Source: Larkinella soli (GTDB taxonomy: Bacteria; Bacteroidota; Bacteroidia; Cytophagales; Spirosomataceae). Taken from it: 64,000 bases of DNA. Under the pieces are notes generated by a model that searched no databases, was not told the DNA's origin, and saw only the letters and a program-made list of their open reading frames with translations. This document shows positions 8,987-18,270 of this stretch, in pieces; within the stretch, counting starts at the first letter, position 1; every line of letters starts with the position of its first letter. The stretch lies in contig NZ_QTJY01000016.1 in NCBI RefSeq assembly GCF_003703975.1, forward strand, positions 78,868 to 142,867, read 5' to 3'. The position numbers and the translations under genes are program-made.

Positions 8987-10054
8987 TTAATATTCCCAGA
9001 GACCGTGTTCGGCTTCCATCAGTTCCTGCTCCGTCTGATACGATTTCATCAGACCTTCGCGCTCGCTGCCGTACAGACCGATCAGATCGCGGTCTTTCGG
9101 GTTGGAGACTTTATAGATTCTTCCGTAGAACAACCGCAGGTCGAAGGCGTCGGCCAGGTTTTTATGCTGCGCCTGGTTCTGGGCGTTGTACCAGATAAAT
9201 TTCTTCGGGTCGCTGCGGAACAGCTTATCCAGATCTTTATACTTAAAGTAAGCCACCGGAACTTCCAGACCGGACGGGTTCTTGTCGGCCGGGATCACGA
9301 TGCCTACGGTCTGAATGTCGTAGTACAGCCGTGAACGTTTGCGGTCGAACACCCAGTCTTCCTTGATGTCGAGTACGCTGAATTCGTCGGCAAGACGCTC
9401 GTTCCCATTGAAAGGCGAGGTCGTGGCTGCCACCGCCGTCGTATCTACCTTAGGCGGTTCGGGAGCCGGGGTCGTTTTGGCCCCTTTCTTACCTTTCGCA
9501 TTTTTGGCGGTTGCGGTTTTCTTCTTCGGAGCCGGGGTTCCCCAGCCGTCGTCGGCCGGTTGTGCCTTGGCGGCATTTTTCGGTGCCGGAGCGCCCCAGC
9601 CGTCGTCGGCCGGTTTCTTGGCAGCCGCTTTTTTGTCTTTCGGCGCATCGCCCCAGCCGTCGGTAGCCGTCTTGGTTTCGTCACCGAAACCGGCCGCTTT
9701 TTCTTCGGCCGTCAGGGTAGTTCCCTGCTCGGGCGGAGCCAGCTTTTCGGCAAATTTTTCGATGGCCATCGGCGTGTTTACCGAATCATTCGGATAGGCG
9801 GTCAGAACGCCGGCTTTCACCGCATCAAGCAGATATTTGGTAATCTGATTGTTTTTCGAAAACATGGCCTGGTTCTGCTTCTCGTTCAGATCGACCCGAC
9901 GCCACAATGTTTTCTTCATCATGATGTCGTTCTCATTGATCTCGCGAACCGACAGCGGATTGGCCTTGCTGTTCTCCTTTTCCTGCGCCTGAGCCGCCCC
10001 ACCTGCCATTGCTGCCAGTATAGCAGCCAAAGCTACGCTTCCCACCTGTTTCAT
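8987..10054 (-). CDS. gldN: T9SS core ring protein GldN/PorN
   Basis: A periplasmic protein that, with lipoprotein GldK, forms the ring of the type IX secretion/gliding machine. The signal peptide ends AAQAQ. The start is set at the ATG 10052-10054, giving 355 residues; an upstream GTG would add 10 basic residues. The conserved N-terminal domain (NPLSVREINENDIMMKKTLWRRVDL) and C-terminal domain (DWVFDRKRSRLYYDIQTVGI onward) are present. Between them is a Lys/Ala/Pro-rich insert with three DGWG repeats. It is the last gene of gldKLMN and ends at the terminator shared with uvrC. Confidence 0.93.
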   Translation of the reverse strand: MKQVGSVALAAILAAMAGGAAQAQEKENSKANPLSVREINENDIMMKKTLWRRVDLNEKQNQAMFSKNNQITKYLLDAVKAGVLTAYPNDSVNTPMAIEKFAEKLAPPEQGTTLTAEEKAAGFGDETKTATDGWGDAPKDKKAAAKKPADDGWGAPAPKNAAKAQPADDGWGTPAPKKKTATAKNAKGKKGAKTTPAPEPPKVDTTAVAATTSPFNGNERLADEFSVLDIKEDWVFDRKRSRLYYDIQTVGIVIPADKNPSGLEVPVAYFKYKDLDKLFRSDPKKFIWYNAQNQAQHKNLADAFDLRLFYGRIYKVSNPKDRDLIGLYGSEREGLMKSYQTEQELMEAEHGLWEY

Positions 10055-10115
10055 GACCTTGTGCTTTTGCGTTTTTCTCTTCACAATAACGAATTGCGAT
10101 TACCTATTGATACGA

Positions 10116-11711
10116 TTAATACAACGGTATCGTAAAATATTTTTGGGTCACGGGCACATCGCTCACTTCACCCCGGAAGTTCTGACGCTGAACGCCGTCT
10201 ACTTCGATGACATACCGCATACCCGGCTGCGCTTCGGAAACCAGCGAACCGATGTTTCCACCGTTCGGTCCCAGCGTAACCGGACCGGCAATCCGGCGGC
10301 TACCCTGTGCCAGCGATACCGTAAATCCGGAAACCCGGAACTTGGCGTCCTCCGGCATGAAGTTCTTGAAGCTTTCATCCGGAATGGCCCGAACCTGAAC
10401 ATTCCGAACACTGGAGATCGGCATACCGCGACGTTCGTCGATTTCGGCTCCACCGGCAAAAACCTTCAGGGTCGGACGCGGCACCCGGTTAACCCGGAAG
10501 TTCTCCGTACCCAGAACACTGCCTGCGTTGCTTACGTTCAGGCTGACGCTGGCCGAACTGGGGACGATGGTGATTTTACCGCGCTCACCGCTGGTAAGGA
10601 CAGCGGCCCCGTTCGCCGAGAACGAAGGATTCCAGAGGGCACCCAGCTGCGGGCTCTGAATGCTCAGCTTGTTCGCACAGCCGAGGTACAGGGGCGGCAG
10701 GGTAGCCGTTTCAATTTCGTAAGACGGTTTAGCCACAAAATACTCTTGGCTGAAACGAACCGTCGTGTCGCGGCCGCTGGGCGTTTTGAAGCTGATGGCG
10801 CCGGTCAGCGCCCGTTTGGCCAGACCGTTCTTGTCATAAGCTCCACCCTGCGCCGTAAACTCGATGACCCCGCGACCACCGTCGACCCGCACCGGAGCGC
10901 CGTTCAGGCTCATCCGGGGCGTGATTCCGCTGGAGGAAGCGGCCAGGAACATTTCACCTTTAAATTTCGTACCGGCAACCACCACTTTCGACTCCATGCT
11001 GAGCATCGCCAGAATCTTGTCGAACTTGATGTCCTGCGCACCGACCTTACTGGCCAGATTATCGAGCACTTCTCCTTCCATCCGTCGAATCTCCGACTGC
11101 TTCTGGCTTAGAACCGCCAGAGCGGCCGGCACCGGGGTTTGCTCGAAGTTCAGTTCGGCGAAGTCCTTGTTCTGCTGTTCCTTCGAACGGCTGGCAATCG
11201 GATCGTCTTTCGCGTCGACGGCCAGCGGGGTATATTTGGCGGTGGAATACCTGGAAAGCTGCTCGACATACCGGTTCATTTTCTGCTGCAGATCGTAGGC
11301 TTTTCCGTTTTTCTTGCCTCCGATCATCAGAATGCCGACTTTGTCTTCTTCACTGGGATTTTTGATATTTCCCTGCTCATCCACGCCACCGCCGGCTTCA
11401 TTGATCAGCTGCTGCTTTACGGCATCGAGTTCCGTGATAATGGAAGACGTCAGGGTACGAACTTCTTCCGCCTGCTTTACGACGGCGAGGTCGGCGGCCC
11501 GGTTTCCTGATTTTTCAACGGTAGTCTTAATGGATTCGAAGGTTGCCTGGTTAATGCGGTTCGCCGAACCAGTAGAGGTTTCAAGGCTACTGTTCAGCAG
11601 GATAAATTTCTCCAGCAAGGCCGAGCTGACTTGTAAAGCCAGCATTGCGGTCAATACCAGATACATCATCCCGATCATTTTCTGACGGGGTGTCTCTTTT
11701 GCGCCTGCCAT
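10116..11711 (-). CDS. gldM: T9SS motor/shaft protein GldM/PorM
   Basis: An inner-membrane protein that with GldL forms the proton-driven motor powering type IX secretion and gliding; its large periplasmic part reaches the GldK/GldN ring. The N-terminus AGAKETPRQKMIGMMYLVLTAM with one membrane helix (about 15-35) is a signature of the family. The remaining ~490 residues carry the helical and Ig-like periplasmic domains. 531 residues is normal. The ATG is at 11709-11711. It lies 120 bp after gldL, a gap holding a perfect inverted repeat, and about 60 bp before gldN. Confidence 0.95.
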   Translation of the reverse strand: MAGAKETPRQKMIGMMYLVLTAMLALQVSSALLEKFILLNSSLETSTGSANRINQATFESIKTTVEKSGNRAADLAVVKQAEEVRTLTSSIITELDAVKQQLINEAGGGVDEQGNIKNPSEEDKVGILMIGGKKNGKAYDLQQKMNRYVEQLSRYSTAKYTPLAVDAKDDPIASRSKEQQNKDFAELNFEQTPVPAALAVLSQKQSEIRRMEGEVLDNLASKVGAQDIKFDKILAMLSMESKVVVAGTKFKGEMFLAASSSGITPRMSLNGAPVRVDGGRGVIEFTAQGGAYDKNGLAKRALTGAISFKTPSGRDTTVRFSQEYFVAKPSYEIETATLPPLYLGCANKLSIQSPQLGALWNPSFSANGAAVLTSGERGKITIVPSSASVSLNVSNAGSVLGTENFRVNRVPRPTLKVFAGGAEIDERRGMPISSVRNVQVRAIPDESFKNFMPEDAKFRVSGFTVSLAQGSRRIAGPVTLGPNGGNIGSLVSEAQPGMRYVIEVDGVQRQNFRGEVSDVPVTQKYFTIPLY

Positions 11712-11764
11712 TATTGTATGGTAATGTAACTTGGAATGGTACTATGTTAGGTCTGGTGTTTAAC

Positions 11765-11815
11765 GTTTAAGGTTAACGCTCCGGATCGAACGTTGACCCC
11801 GGGTTAACCTTAAAC
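11765..11815 (-). other. Long hairpin in the gldL-gldM intergenic region
   Basis: A perfect 13-bp inverted repeat, GTTTAAGGTTAAC (11765-11777) and its complement (11803-11815), encloses a 25-nt loop that contains a further 4-bp pairing. No T-run follows on the minus strand, so it is not a standard terminator. It is more likely an RNA-processing, stability or partial attenuation element inside the gldKLMN mRNA. Confidence 0.6.
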
Positions 11816-11831
11816 CGAAACGAATATCGTC

Positions 11832-12662
11832 TTATTTACCGTTACCGTTGCCCCGCATGGCGGTCAGCATGCTGCCATAGATATTGTTCAGCGAAGCGAG
11901 GTTGGTGGTCAGCTTGGACATCTCGTTTTTGAACTGCTGGGTATCCCGGCTGGCTTCCGTCATGTTTTCCATGGCGCTGGTCAGGTTGGCATAGAAAGCG
12001 TTCATGGCTTTCAGGTGCTTATTGGTATCCTGCAGCTCGAGTTCATAAACGGCGTTCAGGGCCCCCATGCTCTGGGTAATCTTCTGAAACTGGGTGCGAT
12101 ATTCCTTCGCATCCTGCGTGGCGTCGGCCATTGCGTTCATGGAAGTGACGGCCACCCCGTAGGATTTGTTCATCTCATTGATGGCACCGGCCGCCTGGCG
12201 GACGTTCTGCGTATATTCGTTGGTTGCGATGGTAGCGTCTGAAACGTCGCGCATTTTCCCGACCGTATCGGTGAAGCTGCGCAGGCCGGTTCCGAGCCGC
12301 TCAAAAATATCGGGCGTTACTTTAGCATCGGCCAGCATCTTGTCCATGTTGGCCGTCAGACCGTTGCTCTGCAATGCCGGACGGCGCTGCGGCAGTTCGC
12401 CTTCATAGTCGTCGGCCAGTTCGGGATACACCCGGCTCCAGTCCGGTTCGCGCTGGGCGGGCTGGGCAAACGTCTGCAATGCGTACAGGGCGAAGATGAC
12501 GGCTTCTACGGTCAGACCGATGGTCAGCATCTGTCCTCCTCCTTCCCAGTGTTGAATCTTAAAAAGTGCACCCAAAACGACGACCGCTGCTCCTGCACTA
12601 TAGGCAGTCGGAAGAACCTTATCAAAGAAAAAGTTTGAACCGTTACCGTTCTTTTTTGCCAT
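11832..12662 (-). CDS. gldL: T9SS motor protein GldL/PorL
   Basis: A cytoplasmic-membrane motor protein of the type IX secretion system that forms a pentamer around two GldM helices. Two membrane helices lie near residues 14-34 and 40-62, with the family motif FKIQHWEGGG between them; a long cytoplasmic coiled-coil region follows (about 100-270) with repeating MNAxY/NAVY heptads. The start is the ATG at 12660-12662 (276 residues); a TTG two codons upstream is less likely. It lies about 50 bp after gldK. Confidence 0.94.
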   Translation of the reverse strand: MAKKNGNGSNFFFDKVLPTAYSAGAAVVVLGALFKIQHWEGGGQMLTIGLTVEAVIFALYALQTFAQPAQREPDWSRVYPELADDYEGELPQRRPALQSNGLTANMDKMLADAKVTPDIFERLGTGLRSFTDTVGKMRDVSDATIATNEYTQNVRQAAGAINEMNKSYGVAVTSMNAMADATQDAKEYRTQFQKITQSMGALNAVYELELQDTNKHLKAMNAFYANLTSAMENMTEASRDTQQFKNEMSKLTTNLASLNNIYGSMLTAMRGNGNGK

Positions 12663-12711
12663 GATCAATTCAAATAATTAATAAAAAGGTAGTATGTATT
12701 AAGTGTAGGAA

Positions 12712-13803
12712 TTACCGGCCGGCAGTCACACGAGCGCCTTTGGAAGCCGTCCGACCCATCAGGTTGTCCATCACACAGCGGAAACCGATATACGAACGTT
12801 TTTCATTTTCGAGTTCATAATACCGGGTACCGGTTTCAAGGTAGTACGAGATATCTTTCCACGAACCGCCACGAACGACTTTCCGGGGTTCGTCGGCATT
12901 CTGGTTGTCGGGGTTCATATCCCAGACGATGGCGGATGCGTTTTCGGCATAGGCGTCGCGGGTCCATTCGGCTGCGTTACCGGCCATGTTGTAGAGACCG
13001 TATTCGTTGGGATTGTAGGCGTTGGCCGGAGCCGTATACGGGTAGCCGTCGGCATCATAGTTCCCGCGCTGCGGCTTGAAGTTCGCCAGGTAGCAGCCCT
13101 TGCCGTTGGCAACGTACGGGCCACCCCAGGGATACTTGGCCGAGTTGCGGCCACCGCGGGCGGCCCATTCCCATTCCGCTTCGGACGGCAACCGGAAACG
13201 GGGCGATACGAACTGCCCTTCCTTGGTCCGATAGTCGTTGTAGAGGTTGGTTCTCCAGTTACAGAAGTACTGCGCAGCCACCCAGCTTACGCCCACGACC
13301 GGGTATGTATCGAAGGCAGGGTGCGAATAGTAATACTCCAGCATCGGGTCGCCGTTATGGTAGGTGAAATCCCGCTTCCAGACCGTCGTATCAGGGTAGT
13401 ATTTGGTCATGATTTCCTCTTCGCCCAGCACCGAGACCGAGTCGGTCAGGAGGGCATTGACGAACTGACGGTACTCATGATTGGTGATTTCGGTATCGTC
13501 CATGTAGAAGGAACTGATCGTCACCCGGCGGTTCATATTCACCTGGGTGGCCGCCAGATCCTCGTCGGCCTGCCCCATCATGAACGAGCCCGACGGAACC
13601 AGCACCATGCCGAACGGTGTGGTTTGTTTCCACCCCTTCCGGCCGGCAGCGGTGACTTCCCCGTTGGTTACGCCCACGTCCTGGCCCTTATCCTTTCCTC
13701 CGCCAAACTTCGATTTGATAAACCCGCAACCCTGCATCAGCAGAATCGTTGCCACTACCATCACCCCTCGGGCTGCGTTGCCGGTAAACCACTTGTTACT
13801 CAT
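12712..13803 (-). CDS. gldK: T9SS ring lipoprotein GldK/PorK
   Basis: An outer-membrane lipoprotein that forms the periplasmic ring with GldN. After a lipoprotein signal (MQGC, Cys26) most of the protein is a formylglycine-generating-enzyme/sulfatase-modifying-factor fold (VPSGSFMMGQ, DDTEITNHEYRQF, RLPSEAEWEWAARGG, GNAAEWTRDA, VVRGGSW), used here structurally. 363 residues with the ATG at 13801-13803. The frame stays open 51 codons upstream, but that stretch lacks signal character and is AT-rich intergenic DNA. It is the first gene of gldKLMN. Confidence 0.94.
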   Translation of the reverse strand: MSNKWFTGNAARGVMVVATILLMQGCGFIKSKFGGGKDKGQDVGVTNGEVTAAGRKGWKQTTPFGMVLVPSGSFMMGQADEDLAATQVNMNRRVTISSFYMDDTEITNHEYRQFVNALLTDSVSVLGEEEIMTKYYPDTTVWKRDFTYHNGDPMLEYYYSHPAFDTYPVVGVSWVAAQYFCNWRTNLYNDYRTKEGQFVSPRFRLPSEAEWEWAARGGRNSAKYPWGGPYVANGKGCYLANFKPQRGNYDADGYPYTAPANAYNPNEYGLYNMAGNAAEWTRDAYAENASAIVWDMNPDNQNADEPRKVVRGGSWKDISYYLETGTRYYELENEKRSYIGFRCVMDNLMGRTASKGARVTAGR

Positions 13804-13966
13804 AGTTGTAGGGTACGTTAAAATCTGTTTCTCGTGCAAACCAGTCTTAGAACGAAAATTAAGCCTATTATTGTATACGTGTAAACGAATTGCCAAAACA
13901 TGCCCGGTTTTACAAAAAGTACAAACTGATAGCCAATCAGTTATAACACAAAGCACGACAGACTTT

Positions 13967-14001
13967 CAAAATTATCATTTTGCCTCCAAACAGCCTAACA
14001 A
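13967..14001 (-). promoter_or_regulatory. Candidate promoter of gldKLMN
   Basis: In the 262-bp AT-rich gap between porP and gldK, the minus strand reads TTG (13999-14001), about 24 bp, then TAATTTTG (13967-13974), a match to the Bacteroidota -7 box. The spacer is one base over the usual range. The leader would be about 155 nt. The rest of the gap holds no ORF or clear structure. Confidence 0.45.
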
Positions 14002-14065
14002 TAATTACGCCAATTTGTTGGTTTTGAGCCGCCGGCAGAAAGTCTTACCTCCGGCGGTTACATCA

Positions 14066-15043
14066 TCAGTACCGGAAACGGGGAGACCGGACGATCGGCT
14101 TGCGACCGGAGCGCGGCTCGGGCAGCGAATACGAGAGCAAAACCTCGTGAGAGGTAGGGCTTTTCGCCGTTCGGTTGCTTACGACCAGATCGATCGAATA
14201 CCCGAAACGAAGCGCATTGTTTCGCAGCAGACTGATCCCCAGCGTTGCGTTTACGGCGTCCCGCTGCCGGAAGCCGATGCCGGCCCAGTACCGCTTGTCG
14301 TACATGGCCAGCACATTCACTTCAAACGACGAACCGTCGAGGTTGAAATTCGTCGGATTGAATTTATACAGTACCGAGGGCATGAAGTCCAGGGCGTAAT
14401 TCCATTCGTAACGGTAACCGGCCGTCAGGTAAGCGGTTCGGTAGAGCGGGTTGAGCGCCTGCTCGGAACCCAGCTTGAAACCCGGCTGGGTGAGGTGCTT
14501 CATACTGGCTCCGACGTAGTAACTGGCGGCATTGTAATACACCCCCGCGCTGAAATCCGGCTGGGCCTGATTGAACCGGCCGGCCTGAATCAAAGGATCT
14601 TCCGGGTCGTTGGGCCGAAACCGGTCGTAATTGATGGACCGGTTGTGGAGGCCTCCCTCCGCACCGATCGACAGGGTTCCTTTTTTCAGCTGCAACCGAA
14701 AGGCGTAGGCCACCTGGACTGCCTGAAACGACTGCGGTCCGAAGGTTTCGTTGAGGGCATACAGCCCCACCCCGCTCCGGATGCTGTTCAGGGGCATATT
14801 GAAGGAAAAAAGCTGAGTGCTGGGGGCACCGCCGTCGTCGAACGTTCCCTGATAACCCATGTACTGCGTCCGGTGAACCAGCTGAAACCGCGACACGCCT
14901 TCGGAACCGGCGGCTGCGGGGTTGTAATACACCGGATTAAACATGTACATACTGAACTGGGGATCAATGTCCTGTGCCTGAACATTCCGATCCGCCAGAA
15001 TACCGGCTACAACCAGCAAAGCAACGTAAAACTTACGATTCAT
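14066..15043 (-). CDS. porP: PorP/SprF family T9SS outer-membrane protein
   Basis: A 325-residue beta-barrel protein with a signal peptide cut after NVQAQ, then the family signature DPQFSMYMFNPVYYNPAAAGS. The rest is alternating beta-strands with a final aromatic residue (RFRY). Members of this family occur beside gldKLMN or beside very large T9SS substrates and are needed for secretion or anchoring of certain cargo. It lies upstream of gldK in the same orientation, separated by 262 bp with its own likely promoter. The exact cargo cannot be told from this sequence. Confidence 0.9.
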   Translation of the reverse strand: MNRKFYVALLVVAGILADRNVQAQDIDPQFSMYMFNPVYYNPAAAGSEGVSRFQLVHRTQYMGYQGTFDDGGAPSTQLFSFNMPLNSIRSGVGLYALNETFGPQSFQAVQVAYAFRLQLKKGTLSIGAEGGLHNRSINYDRFRPNDPEDPLIQAGRFNQAQPDFSAGVYYNAASYYVGASMKHLTQPGFKLGSEQALNPLYRTAYLTAGYRYEWNYALDFMPSVLYKFNPTNFNLDGSSFEVNVLAMYDKRYWAGIGFRQRDAVNATLGISLLRNNALRFGYSIDLVVSNRTAKSPTSHEVLLSYSLPEPRSGRKPIVRSPRFRY

Positions 15044-15181
15044 AAAAAGTCAGGGCATTCTTTCTTCAGGTTAATTCAGCGGGTCCTTTCCGGGCCGACC
15101 GGCCGGGCAGGCTTCTGATTCAAATGTGGCTTCGCCGGTGCCTAAGCGTTGTGGCATATTACCTATTAAACGGAGATTTCG

Positions 15182-15189
15182 CAAAATTA
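15182..15189 (-). promoter_or_regulatory. Candidate -7 box for porP/sprF
   Basis: On the minus strand it reads TAATTTTG, a TAnnTTTG match, just downstream of the hemD terminator. The leader to porP would be about 130 nt. No good -33 TTG is seen because that position falls in the terminator hairpin. Confidence 0.35.
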
Positions 15190-15194
15190 TTGGT

Positions 15195-15230
15195 ATAAAA
15201 AAGAGGCTGAACGGTGGGTTCAGCCTCTTT
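15195..15230 (-). terminator. Terminator after hemD
   Basis: A 12-bp stem (15201-15212 with 15218-15229, core GAGGCTGAAC) with a 5-nt loop is followed on the minus strand by a T-tract. It separates the sucD-DUF4271-hemD transcript from porP. Confidence 0.88.
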
Positions 15231-15244
15231 GTAACTTCGGTTTC

Positions 15245-16030
15245 TTAAAGATTGTTGGCTTTTTTGATATACAGTTCCAGCGCCCCGGCCATCGAGGGCG
15301 CATTGGGCAGGGGAGCCTCGATATCGAGAATAAACCCGGCTTCGGTCACGGCCCGGGCGGTCGTCGGTCCGAAAGCGGCCATCCGGATGCCGTTCTGCTT
15401 GAAATCCGGGAAGTTATGCAGCAGGGAGTTGACGCCCGACGGGCTGAAAAAGGCGATGATGTCGAAAGAGGTAACGTCCAGGCCGGAGAGGTCGGAAGGA
15501 ACCGTTTCATACATGACTGCTTCGGACAGGTGCAGGCCGCTGGTGTCCATGAAATCCGGAATGTCGTTGCCGCGGATATTGGAACAGGGGAAGAGAAATT
15601 TCTCGCTCTTGTGTTTGCGGATCAGGTCGAACAGGTCGGCTGCGGTTTTGTTGCCCGTAAAGATTTTCCGCTTCCGGATCACGATGTATTTCTGGAGGTA
15701 ATTGGCCGTCTGTTCGGTAACGCAGAAATACTTCATGTCGGCCGGCATTTCCAGCTTGGCTTCCTGACAGATCCGGAAGAAGTGATCGACGGCATTCCGG
15801 CTGGTGAAGATGATGGCCGTGTGATCGAGAATATTGATCTTTTGTTTCCGGAAGTCTTTATATGAAACGCCCTGAATCTCAATGAAGGGCCGGAACTCGA
15901 TTTTCAGGCTGTACTTACCCGCAAAATCAAAATACGGCGAGTTGTTGTCGGCAGGTCGGGCTTGAGTCACTAAGATGCTTGCAACTTTCGTCAGCCGTTC
16001 CTGGTCATACTTAGCGGTAATCTCACTCAT
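15245..16030 (-). CDS. hemD: Uroporphyrinogen-III synthase
   Basis: It cyclises hydroxymethylbilane to uroporphyrinogen III in heme/siroheme biosynthesis (cytoplasm). The HemD fold shows as two similar Rossmann-like halves: ILVTQARPADNNSPYFDFAG at the start, FTSRNAVDHFF (about 75-85), YETVPSDLSGL (about 177), FFSPSGVNSLLHNF (about 195) and AFGPTTARAV (about 216). The start is the ATG at 16028-16030 (261 residues); an upstream ATG adds 18 residues that overlap the preceding gene. The DUF4271-hemD pair is common in Bacteroidota, and both lie in front of T9SS genes here. Confidence 0.85.
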   Translation of the reverse strand: MSEITAKYDQERLTKVASILVTQARPADNNSPYFDFAGKYSLKIEFRPFIEIQGVSYKDFRKQKINILDHTAIIFTSRNAVDHFFRICQEAKLEMPADMKYFCVTEQTANYLQKYIVIRKRKIFTGNKTAADLFDLIRKHKSEKFLFPCSNIRGNDIPDFMDTSGLHLSEAVMYETVPSDLSGLDVTSFDIIAFFSPSGVNSLLHNFPDFKQNGIRMAAFGPTTARAVTEAGFILDIEAPLPNAPSMAGALELYIKKANNL

Positions 16031-16073
16031 CGAATGTACCTCACGTTTGGTGTTTAAAACAATGTGCCGCAGG

Positions 16074-17285
16074 CTACAGAGCAAACCGTATCCCGATGAT
16101 CAGCGGTATGAGTTCAACGATACAAAGGTAGGAAAATAAATACAGATTTTTGATAGCGGCCCGGTTTGCAATCACCGCGTAAAGCAGCGCCAGACGCCCT
16201 ACGTAGAAACCCACCAGCGGGATCAGCAGCCAGGTGCTTTGCCAGGCACCCGTAATGGCCGCATTGGCCGCAATCGTCGCCACCCCGACGGCCCCGGCCG
16301 AAAAGAAGAGCAGCGACGACTGAATGACCTTGAAGAAGTGCAGGTTTACGATCTCCTCCAGTTTGTACAGCCCTCCGATGGCAAGCAGAAACACGTACTT
16401 CGACAGCAACATCAGAAAGGCCAGACCGCTGAGTTCAAAAAAGGTGGTGATCAGGTCGCCGAAGCCCTGCCCCTTCAGAAAAAGGGCCCGGGACGAAAAA
16501 ATGTCGATGTTCTTACTTTGGATGAACAGGTACAGGTAGGCGATGATAAAGCTCAGGTTCAGCACGAAGAGCAGGTTCACCCGGCTGACCGGACGATTGA
16601 TCATAAACAGCTCGTCGCGGGTGTTGACCGACAGTAGATCGGTGAGGCTGAAAAACCGCAGAAAGGCCCGGTGATGGAAATTGAACAGGAAAGCGTTTAC
16701 GGCCACAATGAACAGCAGCACCAGCGTGAAGAAATCCGGATAAACCGACAGCCGGCGAGGGAGAATCGTCAACGGGGAGCTGGTGGTGACCACGGCCTTC
16801 TGGGCCGCCGTTTTCCGGTGGCCGACGTACACCATCTTATCCTCCACCCCCGGACTCCCATAGAGCGTGATGAAGAGTTCCGGCTTGCGGTAGACACGGT
16901 AGAGGCTGTCGAGGTTAATGACCTGCCAGGTGTCGGCGGGCAGCTTCCGGCGCAGAGCCGCGTCGATGAACAGATACCCGTCCTGCCGCGTCGAGATCAG
17001 CAGGCTGTAGCGCCGGTTGCTCTCGACGTCCAGAAAGAAGCTGACCGAAGTAACCGACTCGTGCAGTTCGTCGATGTAGGGAATGTAGGTTTTATAGGCC
17101 GCATCATAGACCATCCAGTCGTTGCGGAAGTCGTGGACCGGGAAGAATTGCTGGTCGGGACCGATGCCCTGGGCGGAACTTCGGACCGCCGGCAGGGTCA
17201 GGGCCAGAAGCAGGCTGAAAAGGGCGGGGACGCGCAAAACGGCTGAAAGGCTGAAGGGCTGCGTGTTCGATGGAAACAATTTCAT
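16074..17285 (-). CDS. DUF4271 membrane protein
   Basis: A Bacteroidota-specific protein with a signal peptide (cleavage near RSSAQ), an exported N-terminal part of about 170 residues, then seven or so membrane helices between about 185 and 400. Its function is not established. The family is usually encoded immediately upstream of hemD, as here (43 bp), which has led to suggestions of a link to envelope or heme-related processes; that remains inference. The start is the ATG at 17283-17285, giving MKLFPSNTQP and a clean signal peptide. An ATG 15 codons upstream would bring it to within 6 bp of sucD. Confidence 0.75.
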   Translation of the reverse strand: MKLFPSNTQPFSLSAVLRVPALFSLLLALTLPAVRSSAQGIGPDQQFFPVHDFRNDWMVYDAAYKTYIPYIDELHESVTSVSFFLDVESNRRYSLLISTRQDGYLFIDAALRRKLPADTWQVINLDSLYRVYRKPELFITLYGSPGVEDKMVYVGHRKTAAQKAVVTTSSPLTILPRRLSVYPDFFTLVLLFIVAVNAFLFNFHHRAFLRFFSLTDLLSVNTRDELFMINRPVSRVNLLFVLNLSFIIAYLYLFIQSKNIDIFSSRALFLKGQGFGDLITTFFELSGLAFLMLLSKYVFLLAIGGLYKLEEIVNLHFFKVIQSSLLFFSAGAVGVATIAANAAITGAWQSTWLLIPLVGFYVGRLALLYAVIANRAAIKNLYLFSYLCIVELIPLIIGIRFAL

Positions 17286-17335
17286 GGTCACGACAGCCTT
17301 CCGGCCTTTCAGCCTTATCATTCTAATCAATTCGT

Positions 17336-18214
17336 TCAGTTTCTACCCAATGCCTTCAGCATCGTCTCACCGATCAGTGCCGGCGACTCGACCACGTGAA
17401 TCCCGCATTCGGCCATGATCCGCATCTTGGCGGCCGCCGTGTCGTCGGCGCCCCCGATGATGGCGCCCGCATGGCCCATCCGGCGGCCTTTCGGGGCCGT
17501 CTGGCCGGCAATGAAACCGACGACGGGCTTGCGGTTACCGTCGGCCTTCACCCAGCGGGCGGCCTCGGCTTCCATGCCCCCGCCGATCTCACCGATCATG
17601 ACGATGGCTTCGGTTTCGGGGTCGTTCATCAGCAGTTCGACGGCCTCTTTGGTGGTCGTCCCGATGATCGGGTCCCCGCCGATACCGATGGCGGTAGTCT
17701 GTCCAAGGCCCACTTTAGACAGCTGATCGACGGCTTCGTAGGTCAGCGTACCGGACTTGGAAACGATGCCGATGGTTCCCTTTTTGAAGATGAAACCGGG
17801 CATGATCCCGACCTTGCATTCTTCGGCGGTCATGACCCCTGGGCAGTTGGGACCGATCAGCCGGACGTCCTTTCCGGAAATATATTCTTTCGCAACCATC
17901 ATGTCCTTGGTCGGGATGCCTTCGGTGATGCAGATAATCACTTTGATCCCGGCGTCGGCAGCTTCCATAATCGCATCAGAGGCAAAAGCGGGCGGCACGA
18001 AAATGATCGAAACGTCGGCACCGGCCTGTTCGACAGCCTCTTTCACCGTATTGAATACCGGCCGGTCGAGGTGGGACTGACCGCCTTTTCCCGGGGTAAC
18101 ACCGCCCACGACATTCGTGCCGTACTCAATCATTTGCTGGGCGTGGAAGGTACCCTCCGACCCCGTGAAGCCCTGTACGATGACTTTGGAATTCTTGTTT
18201 ACTAATACGCTCAT
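17336..18214 (-). CDS. sucD: Succinyl-CoA synthetase (ADP-forming) subunit alpha
   Basis: It converts succinyl-CoA to succinate with nucleotide triphosphate formation in the TCA cycle, as a complex with SucB (not in this window). The N-terminal CoA-binding Rossmann motif ([16 protein letters not shown], about 14-29), [10 protein letters not shown] (about 119-128) and the active-site phosphohistidine loop ([12 protein letters not shown], about 244-255) are intact. 292 residues is normal. It is first in a minus-strand run with DUF4271 and hemD and has a well-formed Bacteroidota promoter. Confidence 0.97.
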   Translation of the reverse strand: MSVLVNKNSKVIVQGFTGSEGTFHAQQMIEYGTNVVGGVTPGKGGQSHLDRPVFNTVKEAVEQAGADVSIIFVPPAFASDAIMEAADAGIKVIICITEGIPTKDMMVAKEYISGKDVRLIGPNCPGVMTAEECKVGIMPGFIFKKGTIGIVSKSGTLTYEAVDQLSKVGLGQTTAIGIGGDPIIGTTTKEAVELLMNDPETEAIVMIGEIGGGMEAEAARWVKADGNRKPVVGFIAGQTAPKGRRMGHAGAIIGGADDTAAAKMRIMAECGIHVVESPALIGETMLKALGRN

Positions 18215-18270
18215 GATGATTGTAAAGCTGTGCTGCTATGCGTTTGAAAGAATATTCGTTTGGACCGGCG

